This document shows positions 21,610 through 33,545 of a DNA stretch of 64,000 nucleotides, piece after piece. Below the pieces are notes generated by a model. That model was not told the DNA's origin. It ran no database searches and saw nothing but the letters and a program-made list of their open reading frames with translations. The first letter of the stretch is position 1; each line of letters begins with the position of its first letter. Position numbers and translations under genes: made by a program. Origin of the DNA: Ochromonas danica. Lineage: Eukaryota; Sar; Chrysophyceae; Chromulinales; Chromulinaceae. The DNA is taken from assembly GCA_015146655.1 (NCBI GenBank), contig VKHL01000024.1:62001-126000 (forward strand), written 5' to 3'.

Positions 21610-22888
21610 ATGGCACCTAAACCACAAGTCTTTAAAACTCCTGATGGAAAAGAGTTCACAGATCGTAGTCAATGGAAGGAGTATATGATGTCCACCTTCT
21701 ATTCCTTCAAGAACAAAGTGGATGAAGTCCAACCTTTGATTAAATCTCCTGGTACTATTGATGGACAAGTCTTTGATATTGCTGATTGCAAGAATTCTAC
21801 TCTGGTAGTTCTTGATTTTACAGAACAAGTTCAAATTGATCAATGTGTTAATTGTCGCATTTTTATTGCAGCTTGTGCTAGTTCTATTTTTATTCGTAAT
21901 TGTTCCGGTTGTACCTTTTATACTGCATGTAGACAACTTCGTTTACGTGAAGTAACTGACTCAACCTTCTATATCTACAGTATGTCTGAAGTTCATATTG
22001 AGTTCTCCAATACTTTACGATTTGCACCGTTTAATGGTGGCTATGCAGAACATGCTCAACATCTTCAGAAAGCCAACTTAGACCTGGCTAGAAACCTCTG
22101 GTATGATATCTATGATCATAATGATCCTGGAAAGACTCATGCCAATTGGTCTTTATTACCAGAGGATCAATATGAAGCTCCATGGTTCCCTGCTGGAAGT
22201 CCTTGTGACATTGCTGTTCCTCGTACAAAGCCAGGATCTGTTCAAATCGATAAAGAAGAGAGTATGCAAAGCTTCTCAGTGCAAGATATGGTCAATGATG
22301 CCAGGAAGTTGGGTAAGGTACCTCCTGCTCCTGTAGCAGCGAGTCAAGTGCCTCCGCCCCTCCCTCAGCCTGTGGCACAACCTCAAAGTGATGAGGAGCA
22401 GATCAAAAAGGTCATTGCTGCCTTCATCCGTCTTACCAAAGGCTCCACTCTCAATGTAAGCATAGCTGCTATTTGCTTGAGTCAATGAACTCATGTGATG
22501 GTGCATGTTGTATGGTGTACGCCATGGTTTAGGGCATCGTTGGGAAGGAGTTCAATCTGTTCCTCCCACTTGGTGAGCATGCCAATCAAGAAGAGTTAGA
22601 AAGCAAAGCTTCTTCCAGCCCTCAAGAGATTATTGATTATGGTGAGATTGTAGTTGCTGCTTCTAAGGACCTTGCCTACAGCACCGCGCTCGCCCAGGAA
22701 GCTCCTGCCGCAAACAAAGGCCCCGCAGACCCCACCCTTGCTGTACTCTACACTCTCGTGCTTGGTAAGAATGAAGGTCAATGGTTAATTGTGCATGCCC
22801 AGAAGACTCTTTCTTTCCCTTTGTAGATTTCTTGAAGAGGGAGGAGAAAGGAATTGATGAAAGTGTTAGCCATATCCATAATGCGTAA
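21610..22888 (+). CDS. RP2-like protein with tubulin-cofactor-C (TBCC) domain
   Basis: There are three exons: 21610-22455, 22533-22764 and 22827-22888; 379 residues. Residues 45-150 form the C-CAP/TBCC beta-helix (repeats such as D-C-K-N-S-T-L-V-V-L-D and C-V-N-C-R-I-F-I-A). It continues with the RP2-type signature A-C-R-Q-L-R-L-R and a S-N-T-L-R-F-A-P-F block. RP2 is a GTPase-activating protein for Arl3 in cilia, using an arginine in the Q-x-R-x-R segment, and that arginine is retained. A Pro-rich linker follows (residues 235-255). The C-terminal part, where RP2 has a kinase-like fold, is divergent. An N-terminal acylation site is not obvious (M-A-P-K-P). If the last intron is retained, a stop occurs at 22824. 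The spliced end overlaps the converging glycosyltransferase gene. Confidence 0.82.
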
Positions 22889-24020
22889 TGTACTGCTGCT
22901 CTGTCAATCCCCGCTGCCGAAGGAAGCATTGGTAGGATTGATAACCAAAGTCTAGGCAGATGCGCTTGCCTGCACCTGTAATCATCAACTTCATGAACAT
23001 GTGTCATCTGTCTCTTTTGTTGGGGATTGTCTTACCATTGCCGTGCCAAACAATTGGCTTGGGTGCGAGGGTGCTGAGTTCTTGATTAAGAGCCATTCGA
23101 TCATGTACTACGCGCTGTACAAGGCAGTTGTCCTTCTCTACCGTGAAATGTCCTTGCCTACGCAGTAAGTTGTTGTAAATGTGGCAGGAGTAGGAGAGTG
23201 TGCCGTTGCGGTTCTTGCAAAGGAAAGGCCAGCCTTCGTCAGGCGGATCACCAGGTGCATGAATTGAACAACTAGCCGAAAGTTGCTGATGATAATCTAC
23301 TGCAACTTCTTGCGGAGCAACAGCCAAAGCATAGTCTCCGATAGCTAATTGATCATCAAACTTGTGCTTTCGTCCATAAGTAGTGTAATAGCTCATATTA
23401 TGCGTTATGACATGGTCTAGCATGCGAGCAACATGATTAATCTGACCCATAACTACTCCAGAATTAACAAATGGGCTGTAAGAAGGTGTCTCATGAGCAC
23501 GACTATACCACCTGTCAATGTCTGTTTGATTGCAATATCGGCCAACCCAGCAGCTCATTTCAGTGGAGACAACAACATGCTTATCCCCACGAGCACAGTC
23601 ATAATTATGCCATATATGAGCTAGACTAGAAGCTGACCAGAAGGTATCACTATCCATGAAGATGATATGAATCTTATCAGCATCTGGTTGGCTCATGAAA
23701 CTCTGGATGTATTTCAGATAAAGCAAAGGCTTAGTTAGGAAACCTAATCGACCCCAATTCTCTCCTGAACAAACATTTACCATAGATAGTTGATCTTTAG
23801 TTCGTAGATGTTCTCCTGTAATATTCCAAACTTTCAAGGCGTGGAATTCTTTCCATCCTCGACGAGTGTCACATGTGGCTACTATCAACTTCCGATCCTC
23901 TGCAACTCTTTTAGGTGGACATGCGATAAACTTACCATAGATCGCAAAGGCTAGTAAGCTTATAATAACTATTTGTAGTGAGAAGTCCAACATTGTTCGT
24001 TTGTTGGTTTGGTTAATCAT
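22866..24020 (-). CDS. PLOD-like glycosyltransferase, type II membrane protein
   Basis: There are two exons: 24020-23036 and 22975-22866, with a 60-nt intron; 364 residues. One membrane helix near the N-terminus (residues about 12-32) acts as signal anchor; the enzyme domain would lie in the ER/Golgi lumen. The fold matches the glucosyltransferase domain of procollagen lysyl hydroxylases (PLOD/LH3). Motifs are F-M-D-S-D-T (metal-binding DxD-type), E-M-S-C-W-V, F-V-N-S-G-V-V-M-G, D-D-Q-L-A and the terminal P-I-V-W-H-G-N-G. The last motif is completed by splicing (N-G-A-G-K-R). No hydroxylase domain is attached. The sugar and acceptor are unknown. The last codons, including the stop at 22868-22866, lie inside the opposite-strand RP2-like last exon. 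Confidence 0.85.
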
Positions 24021-24474
24021 CTCGTTCTAATGGGGATAACTCGATTTTTGTCAAAGTCGATTTGTGCTTCAAGCTCGACCAGAGATGCAACATGTAGCCC
24101 ATCATATAAATATTAAGTTAGCATTCTCTACTATATTGTATTTTCAGATTCAATACAACACGATTAAATTCATTGGCCGAGAATTGCTCAGAGTCCTAAG
24201 CAACTGAATGCATAAGTTGCAAAAATGCTCAGTCTAAACCATGGTTACTGCGATGCGTGGGACGTGGGATATGGCAGTTACTTGTGCGGGGCAGTTTTTT
24301 GTAATTCACATGGTGGAGAAGGTTGAGGTGTTGACAACAAATTAATCAAAACCAACGACTATTACCTTTGTAGACCTTGGAAGACTATGTCTTTATTGTG
24401 ATACCTTATTACTACTGTTACTATTATTATTCAATTTATTATTTGATAAAAAGAAATAGATATAAATATAATAG
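24021..24474. other. Divergent promoter region, glycosyltransferase / calpain-like gene
   Basis: 454 nt between outward-facing starts. It becomes strongly AT-rich in the last 80 nt before the calpain-like ATG (TATTATTATTC and AATATAATAG-type sequence). No gene is seen. Confidence 0.5.
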
Positions 24475-27400
24475 ATGATAATTGAATTGTTCTTTGTGAT
24501 TTTCCTGGTCTTCTTGACATCATGTTGTCATGAAGCTGCTTTCACATGTCAAGGAACTTCCTACTCTGCTGCCTTGAGTAGTTGTCCTGATGGAGGAGCA
24601 CAAAAAGTCTCCTCTGGTGGAAACGTCACGATCAGAGTCATCCGAGCAGTGAATTTGTTAAATAAAGACTTTAGCGGACCCGCCGCAGGTGTCTCCGATC
24701 CTTATGTGAGATTCTCCGCTGGAAATGTCTCTGTACGAACACGAACAATACGCAATACGTTAAATCCTCATTGGCATGATGAATATGTTTCCTTGGGATT
24801 TCTTGGCTCAGCCACTCTGATCACAGTGGAGATGTGGGATGCAGACTCAGGGCTAGAGTTCAATGATGATCTCATTGCACGGACTACCTTCCGTGTTCCC
24901 TTCTGTAGTACATTTACTGCAAATACTTCGACAGTGAAATGTGCAGATCCATTTCAATGTAGTTCTGATGATTCCATGTGGCATTCCCCCACAAGGAAGC
25001 ATTGCAATGAGTCAGGATTTGTCAACTTCTTCCCATCCAAAGCTTCTTGTGCTTCTGGGAGAGGAACTTGTTTATATTTTGAAGTAAATATTGTTCCTTT
25101 TCAAATAAGTGTTGATTACACCTATCCAAATGCTCTATACAAGAAGCCAGTGGTTGGTGCATTGGGGACAATTACCTCAGCGTCCTGGACTTCAACTTTT
25201 TCTCTTCCATTCATCGATGTAACTATGTATTTGGATCCAAGCGCTGCAGCATCAGCCAATATGAAGGGTGCTCTTATGTTACGCAGTAGTAATGCAGACA
25301 AGAGCTATGGTGCTTATAATGCCATCAAATACTATGCTTCCGTCAACTTTCCTGCCAAGATCTATCTGTGCAGATTCAGTGCTGATAATAGTGGTGGTAT
25401 CCCCGAATGGATGAGTAATGACTTTAGTTCACGCTATCTTCGCATTTATCGCCTCCTCATCAGGTCAACCACCAAGTATTTTGATTGCTTTGTGCGTGAT
25501 GATCCTGGAACTGTAAAGAATCAATGGGGAGGTGTAGTTTCAGATCCAATGACCTTTCGCACCAATACGCTCCCTGGTCTAGATGGAAACACGGTGTCGG
25601 AGCAGAATTCTTATACTTATAACTATATTGTATTAGCTGTGCCAGAAGTTGTCGCAAAACGTGAAGAAGATGTGACTATTGTCTATGATATGTCAGCTTT
25701 CATGACTTTCTTTGGCTCTTATGGCCTTGTATGGTGTTGGTTTATGTTTCTTGTGGTTAGATTTTTGTATAAAATTGGTTTCCGTTTGGATCGTTTGTCG
25801 AACTTCTTGGTCAGTCGTGTGCTAACAGGGGAAGATCGAAACTTGATTGCGACTCTCTTCCTTTGCAATCACGATAGCCCATCCAATGTAGAATTCCGCT
25901 CCCATCTGTATCATGCACGCAATATTTTGCTTTTCCTGATCTTCTTGCCTTTCTTTCTTCTCATTTCTTGGGGAATGAGTTGTGCCGCTCAAGTTCGACC
26001 TCGTGCTCTAGGTATTGGCCTAACCTTCATTGGAAGCAGTCTTATCTTCCTTTGGTATGCGTTTAAACTTTGGCAACGAAGTCAATGGCGTCTGTCAGCC
26101 ATGACTGTTGCCAGTTTCTATGCCTCCTTGATCTGCTTTGTTCTCTTCATGATTATTGCCTTGTTTGTCGATCCTGCTGTCTTGCACTATGACGCACATG
26201 TCGATATGGCTGGTCTGTCTCTTGTTTTCGGAACAATAAACTGCATTCCGCTGATTATGTTGATATTCAAACAAGACCGCTCGCAGAAGCTTTATCTCGA
26301 GCTCGTGATCCGCAAGTTATCTGATGCCTTGCAGGCCTTCAAGAGTCCCGCAGGCACCACCAGCAATACTACACCTGTCATATCACCCACCAAAGAGTTA
26401 CAGATTAATCGCTTGTTGCATGGCCTTCTGGGAGAGAAGTACACGATTAATCCAAAGTTGCCTGCACTACGATATGCAGCTGTTCTGGAAGATTGCAAGC
26501 CGTCTTTCAATTCTGTTCAAACTGCCACAGCAGCTCCAGCATCAGCAACCATTGTTGGTGGGACAAAGACTGTGAAGGAAGGAGAAACGGAACAAAATGA
26601 TGAACAACAAGGTGAAGAAGAAGAAGGTTTGATTGCTCGATTGCTCACAGAAGAGCGAAAGCTATATGCCTTTTCCATTGCTATTCTTCTCATTTACCTT
26701 ATCATTGCGGCGACTACGACAGCTTCTCCATCTTTAGCATTTCTCAATATCTGCTATATGGTGCTGTTGGATTGCTTACATTTATGTATGTCCAAAGGTG
26801 ACAATGCCTGGTCTCCAGGATTTAAATGCATGCTTCTTATCTTGGGTCGCTTGCTTGTCTGTGGGTCTCCACTCTCACTATGGATTTTGAATTACAGTAC
26901 TTGCTATATAGTCTATGCTTTGGCACTGTTACACGAGGCAATGCAGGCTTATCTGCCTTTAATATCCTCCAGACGAGCAGGAGAAATTGTATTTGGAGGG
27001 TTGGATGCTTCTTCTTTAAATATTCTAAAGGATCTCCTACAAACTGAGGATATGGCTGGAGGGCCAGCATTTGCTTTAGGTCTTCTAAGCGCTTTCTTTG
27101 CTGCTGCTATAATCATAGCGTCTTTCATGGCAGACGCTTCTTCAATCGACTCCGATTTACTCGTTCCTATGTTAGATGTCTGGGGTGGTTATTGGCACAG
27201 TTTTGTATTCGGAGTGTTGGGCTTTTTGGTGACTGCAGTGGGTGGTCTTCTAATGGCTACGCAGCGTGCTTTTCATCTTCATCGTCACAATTTGTTGCCT
27301 CCTTGGGCACGCGAAGCTTACTTTTTCCGACGTGAGATTGGTCTACCTATTACTCTCGCTATTGGTAGTGAGTTGGCAATATTGTTTTCGGGTCTTCTTA

Positions 27401-30400
27401 TCTATGCTTTAACTCGAGCCGCTGCTGTTCTGGTGGGTGCTGTGTTCATTCCTATTATTTTTCTCTGCTTGGGAACATCGTATCAATACTGGATTGCCAA
27501 CGACTACGATTTGGTGGTCTGGCCAAGACCAAGTGTCAAAAAAGATGTAACATCGTCTGCCTCAGCCACGTCTGGTTTCGGTGTTGGGAAGACTGCTTCC
27601 ATGTCTCTCGGGTATTCCACGAAGAAGAAAAGCGCTGATGGAAACCGTCCTGGAGACCCTTCCGATGCTGATTTAGAGCAAGCTTTCAACATGATTGAAG
27701 GGTTATTTGGAGGAACAGAGAGTCGCGGAGTAAACAACGTCCCTCGACCGGGCTCACGGAATAGTCCCAGTCGTCCTTCCAGTAGTGCATGGACTTCACT
27801 TCCCGAAGAGACACAGCCTCAAAGTGAAGTTGTACCTTTCGACCATGAAGAGCATCCTGATGGAGAAGATGAAGAAGAAAGACAAAAGAAGGAGGCAGCG
27901 CCAGAGAAGACTTTGAAAGGTTTTGCTTTACCTCCTTTGCAACTTGCTGCTGGTACTTCCAGTGCACCTGTGGAAGCGATCAAAATGCCTCCATTGCCAC
28001 TTAAATCAGTGTTGCGCAGAAAGAGGCAGAAGATGAAGCCTTCGCTGCAAAGCGCTGTACCTCTCATAACAGATTTGCGTACACGAGACACAGCAGCCAG
28101 TGCTGATCAATTTGGTAACAAACAGAACGATGTCTTGGATGTAAATGACCCATGGGCACAATTTGAACTAACGGAGGAAGAAGAAGTGCTTATACGCAAG
28201 GCGAAGAAGAAAGGCGTGGCCATAAAACAAGTGAAGAAAGAACCCACTGAACCGTGGGCAAAGCGAATACAACGCTTTGTGAAGAAGAATCCCATTCTTG
28301 GCAAGATCTACTACTATACTCTTGGTTGGATGGATAATGTCAAGGTCTTCCCAGAGAACTACAAGCCTGATTTAGAACAAGGGTATCAAACAACAGATAT
28401 TAGTGGTGTGGAGCAAACTGAAGGGGATGGTAATACAGTGGAACTCTTCACTAGTTTAGATCAGATCGAAGGAGAAATGCCAGAAGGAGGAGAAGGTGGA
28501 ACAACTGCACGGCAATCTGGAGAGTCTGCGGTCTCTCCAAACACCAAGATGATAGGATCGAAGAAGACATCGCAACGTTTACCACAAGATGGTGATGAGG
28601 AAGAAGAAGTTGATGTTGACAAGCTGTCTTTCCAAGAAGCCTTCTTCCTGGGCTATCTGACTTCCGAGGAGTACCTTGCTGTAATGTCATGGTATTTAGG
28701 TCTCTTCTTCATCATGCTTATGGGTGTAACTTTGGGGGTAACTGTAGCTCCACCCTATCTTGGCAATATTATTTGGATCTCTATTTGGCTTCTCTTGCTT
28801 GTTTTGGTACCAATTGTTAAGTACTTTAAGACATATAGCTGGGATAGCACAATGACTAGAATGTACTATGTTGCCGGTGTGTTGCATTTCCTGTTTTGTC
28901 TCATTTTCTTTGTGACTATCATGCGTGTTGATCTGGGCAAGGTTGGGACACTCTGGATCTTTGATTTCTTCTTGTATTTCCCAGTTTTTGTTTATATCAT
29001 ATTTGCCGCATGGCGATGGACAGATGGTGGCTTTAAGAAACCAGAAGACAATATCAATCGCTCAAGTCCTTCAGCAAGTACCAAAGCATCTTATCAGGCA
29101 GACACTTCCAATCCTTTTAAGGATACCATACAAGTCTTACAAACATTTCCTTCTCTTGTTGTTGCAATGATCTTATTAGTCTGGCAGTTCTATATTTTTG
29201 CTAATATCACATCTGGATCAGCTCTTACAATATTTTTACTCGCTGTGATCCTCTTCACTATCTATCTTCGTGATTGGGCGGATAATGATCATTTCCTCTC
29301 ACCTGAATTGGTCTCGTTGGGAAGATGGATGATCTATATCACTTTAATAGTCACCTTTTGTGTGGCTGCCTTCCGTGAAGAAAATCCAATCTTCCCTCTT
29401 TCTGTCTTCTTCTATACTGCAACTGTACCCTTTGTATTACGATTAGTGGGACGAATCATGAGTTTAGAGGCTGATAGTTGCTTCTTCTTTGCACCGTATC
29501 TCTTCCCCGTTTATTCTTATGAACCTTCATCACAAGATGTTCTTGATGAGAGTGAAAATGCTATTGCTGCTGTTTATGTAGCTTTATTAGCTATTTTATG
29601 GGGAGCAAGCATGACTATCTTCTACTACCCTATGCACGTTGGCATTGCCTGCTCTTGTGCAGTCCTTCTCTTCTCAGTGGCAGTTGCTGCAGTCTGTATT
29701 TCTCATACCCCTCGGCAATTAGCTAAATGTCAAGCATTAGTTGATGTTGACATTATTAAAGGGGCTGCAGAGGCTGCTAAGAATCGTGCCAATGACCGCA
29801 AGTTGCCACTGAATCTTGAGATGAAAGACTATCAGACTAATGAGGAAGTTGATGATCAACAACAGCAGTTAGAAGGACAACAAGGCCCTGCGAAGAGTTT
29901 ATTAGAGAAGCTAAAGGATCGCTCCTGTTTTGAAAACTGCATTGCACTTATGGCAGATGTAAGATCTTTGAAATATGTCAAAGAAGATAAACAAGCATCA
30001 TCTCTGGCTTTGGTTGGCAATGCCGAAGCCACAGGTGGTGGTGGTGCACCAGAAGATGATGACAAGGATGAATATGAGCTCACATTTTATGAGCGTATAG
30101 TCGTACGTGTTAAGTCATTTATGCGTGATCTCTACGAACTGTTACCTGTCTCTCGACTAGCAGGTTATCGTCGACATAATCAGGCACCTTTTGGTCCGGA
30201 TGATTTACCATTGGAGATCTTCTATACTGGTCGTGGACCTTTTGGTCTATTAGGTCCTGAAGGTCTTTGGGCGTCTTGCTTCCGAAAACTTAAAACAACT
30301 CAACATTTTGCATGGCTCTATCGTCCTTGGATGGATCAATTTGATGCACAGGGTACTCCTTTAAATTATCTTAAGCTCGAAGAGGACGTGGACTATCCGA

Positions 30401-33052
30401 CCATCTTATCGCGCTCCTTAGAACTTGATCTTGCGATTGACTATAACTACCGGGAGGAAGTTCGTTGTGGAGTACACTTTCTATTGTGTGTGTTGGTTGG
30501 CGCAGAGGCACGCTTACAGAGAGAGACTGTGTTGTTCCAGAAGTTCTTGAGAGAAAATCGCTTTCGTCTGGCTGCTAACGGTATCTCTCCCCCAAAGGTA
30601 AGTCATCCTTGTTGTTCTTTATTCTTACTAAGAGGATTACTAATACACTTGTTTGTCTGTATGATAATGGTTGGTTTAATAGGATATCTTCAGCAGCGAG
30701 TCTTATGCCTCTGTTAGTATCCCTTTGACAGCAGTTTGGCTCAGTACGCTCTCTATTGATGATCAGACACGGTTCCACACTCTAAAGGCTACATTTGATG
30801 GGGAACAACGTGAAAGAGATCGTCTCATTACCCAAAGTGATGAGGAAGCCTTAACTCGTGCCACTGCTGTGCGTTCTTGGCATATTGAACGTGATGCTGC
30901 CTATCGCTCTAATATGCAGATGGCGATTGCACAATACCGTGAACAACGTATACAATTGTTTACTGAGAGTTTAGATGGTCCTGATCGTGTCAAGTTCATG
31001 GCACGCAAAGATCATTGGATAGCAGAACCTGACTGCTATGTAGATATGAAAGACATGGAAGTCTACGAACGCTATAAGGCGGTGTGCTTGACCGATACTC
31101 GTAATGAACTACTTGAAAATGCTGTATTTCAACTTATGGAGATTGAAGCAGCACAAAAGGATATTCGCTTGGGTGAATATGGTCGTGCTTATCAATATGT
31201 TGACAGTGACTTCCCACCTTCCGATTATTCCATTGGCGAGGGAGAGGTTGCAAGCTATGTACTTGGATGGCGTTGTGCACCTGGAATTGTAGAGCATATG
31301 CAATTATTTGATAATGGAACACATCCTGATGATCTTTGCACAGGAGTCTTTGGAGATGATTGGTTGGTGAGTGCTATTAGCATGTTGTTGGCAGCTGGAG
31401 CCTTTGGGAAAGGTCTCATTAACGATCGCATTCGCTTCCTCTTCTTGCCACATCCTTCCAACGCAGATGGTGAACCTTCAGTAGATACGCAAGTTGGTGC
31501 CTATGCTGTGAGAATCTTTCGTAATCATGACTGGATTCCTGTTCTGGTGGATGACTTGTTGCCCATGCGTAAGAAGGAACATTGGACAACAACCAATCGT
31601 GGCATGGCAAGTGCACATTGTAAGGAAGGCCGCGGTATCTGGTTATCACTCATTGAAAAAGCGTTTGCCAAGTATTATGGCTCTTATGCCTTGCTGCAAG
31701 AAGGTTTTGTTCATCATGCCTTGGAGGACTTGACTGGATGTGAAGCGGAATGCATTCCATTGCATACTTTCAGTCAAGGAGTTCATCGTCGAGCTCTATG
31801 GCAACGTCTTTTGAGATACAAAGGCAATGGATATATCCTTGGTGCGGGCACGGGTGATGTTCGTCTGGCTGACAAAGACCTGCCTAGTCTAGGCGTTTGT
31901 TTCAACACCGCCTATACGATCTATGATGTGAAACAAGTTGATGGATACAAGTTAATCAAGTTACGTAATCCTCCTGGTGAACATGAAGAATGGCGTGGTG
32001 ATTGGTCTGATCGCTCTTCAATGTGGACTCGTCGTTTGAAAGCCAAGCTGTCCTACCATGACAATCCTCTGGACAACACATTCTTCATGTCTTTTGATGA
32101 CTTTGTCTCTGTCTTTCGTTATCTTTACGTCTGCAAGTATTATAACCCACAGAAATGGTGTGAGAAGAAATGGCTTGGGTTTTGGAAACGTCCTGATGAA
32201 AGTGCCGTGGAGAAGATGGATTTGATGAATCAATTCATTGCAGAGCAAACAGACAATAGTCTAGTCTCTGGATCATTGAACAGTGGTCAACAGAAACTGG
32301 ATGGTGAGTCCATGGAGCGTAAGAAAGCTGTTGCACGATTGAATAGTGCAGGTGGTCTTCCTTCACGTCACAATCCAGCATGTATTTTGGAGAACAATCC
32401 ACACTATTCCCTACGTATTCATCGTCCTACAGATTTGCAGATCACCGTAACACAATGTCTTCCAGCTGGGGTAAGACAGAAGCTTATCATTCAGCCATTT
32501 GCAATTCTCCTTGTCCGCAATGATCATAGTGAAGTAGCTCGTCGTATCACTCGATTGAGAAGAGAAGATGTGGTGGCAAGTTCTGGCGAACCTCAGGAAT
32601 TAAAGAGTCAGACTGTCTTCGTGTCTGGGCTGCGACCAGGTCTTTATGTCTTGCTTGTCGCTGCTTATGTGGCGGGAATGGAAGGTCATTTCCAAGTTAC
32701 TTTAACCTCCAATTACCGCACGGAATTCCTTCCCATTTGGCCTCCTGCCTGGATGTTACGTGAAAGCAAAGAGAAGCGTAAAGAAAAGGAAAGAGAACGC
32801 AGTCAATTACCCAGCAGTCTGGCGAGTATTGACCGTAGTCTGGAAGATGGCGCTGGACTGGGTGGTATGACTGCCTCAAAGTCTAACGCAGCCCTTCTCT
32901 CCCAGCCAGGCATGCAACGAGTGGGTGTGATGTTCCGTCAAGGATTGAAATCCCTTTTCGGGAAGGCAGGAGAGGATGACTTTGATGATCCTGCAGAATT
33001 ACCTGAAGAGGAAGAAGAACATGATATGGAAGCAGGGAAATCAAAACCTTAG
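24475..33052 (+). CDS. Giant C2 / multi-membrane / calpain-like protein (DEK1-type), catalytic Cys and His lost
   Basis: There are two exons: 24475-30597 and 30683-33052, with an 85-nt intron; 2,830 residues. Order: signal peptide; C2 domain (residues about 48-145, D-P-Y-V-R-F and N-P-H-W-H-D-E); two blocks of membrane helices, about 23 in total, separated by a roughly 400-residue charged loop; coiled and linker region; calpain protease core; C-terminal calpain-type beta-sandwich (domain III) and acidic tail. The plan matches plant DEK1 and the membrane-linked calpains of alveolates and stramenopiles. In the core, the usual G-D-C-W reads G-D-D-W (Asp codon at 31358-31360). The G-H-A-Y histidine position reads N-T-A-Y (Thr at 31907-31909). 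Asn in R-N-P is kept (31967-31969). It is therefore probably non-proteolytic, acting as a scaffold or sensor. The whole 8.5 kb frame is otherwise intact. Confidence 0.92.
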
Positions 33053-33545
33053 TGTGTTTTCTACTGTATATAGTATAGTATAATATGATGTTGTGTGCGA
33101 TAATTATAACAAGTTGTGTTTTGTAGTTATGGGAGGCAGTAAGCCTGAGAGAAGCTTCATAGGCCATTGTCAATTGAGTTGGGATACAAAAAAATCGCAT
33201 CTACCTGCTCCCCTCCCTATACCATACTATGGTTAAGAGTAACCTTAACCTTAACCGTAAGGGTAGATGGCACTAGAGTGTCCAAAAGAACTTCAATAGG
33301 TTTGCAGCTAAAAGAGTGAGGATAAGCGAGATGTCGCCCCTGGTTAAAAGCTTGTTCTTTAGACTTGTTATTATGTTTACCCAAACCAGCTGAATACTCC
33401 AGTGGAAACAAGAAACGCGTCGGAAGGTCCCAGAAACGACTGTATAAACGCTGTTGCAAATGGATGACACCACCAAACAATGACATAAATTAGACTAGAC
33501 TAGACTAGTACTACTAATATCATTGATAGGATTAGAGGAAAGACA
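33053..33545. other. Spacer between calpain-like and helicase genes
   Basis: 493 nt between co-directional genes. It contains three CCTTAA-like units at about 33240-33256 and TAGACTAGACTAGACTAGTA at 33491-33510, about 36 nt upstream of the helicase ATG. No gene is supported. Confidence 0.55.

Noticed and set aside
33240-33256. CCTTAA units as an interstitial telomere
   Set aside because: Only about three imperfect units are present, and they differ from the TTTAGGG repeat usual in stramenopiles.
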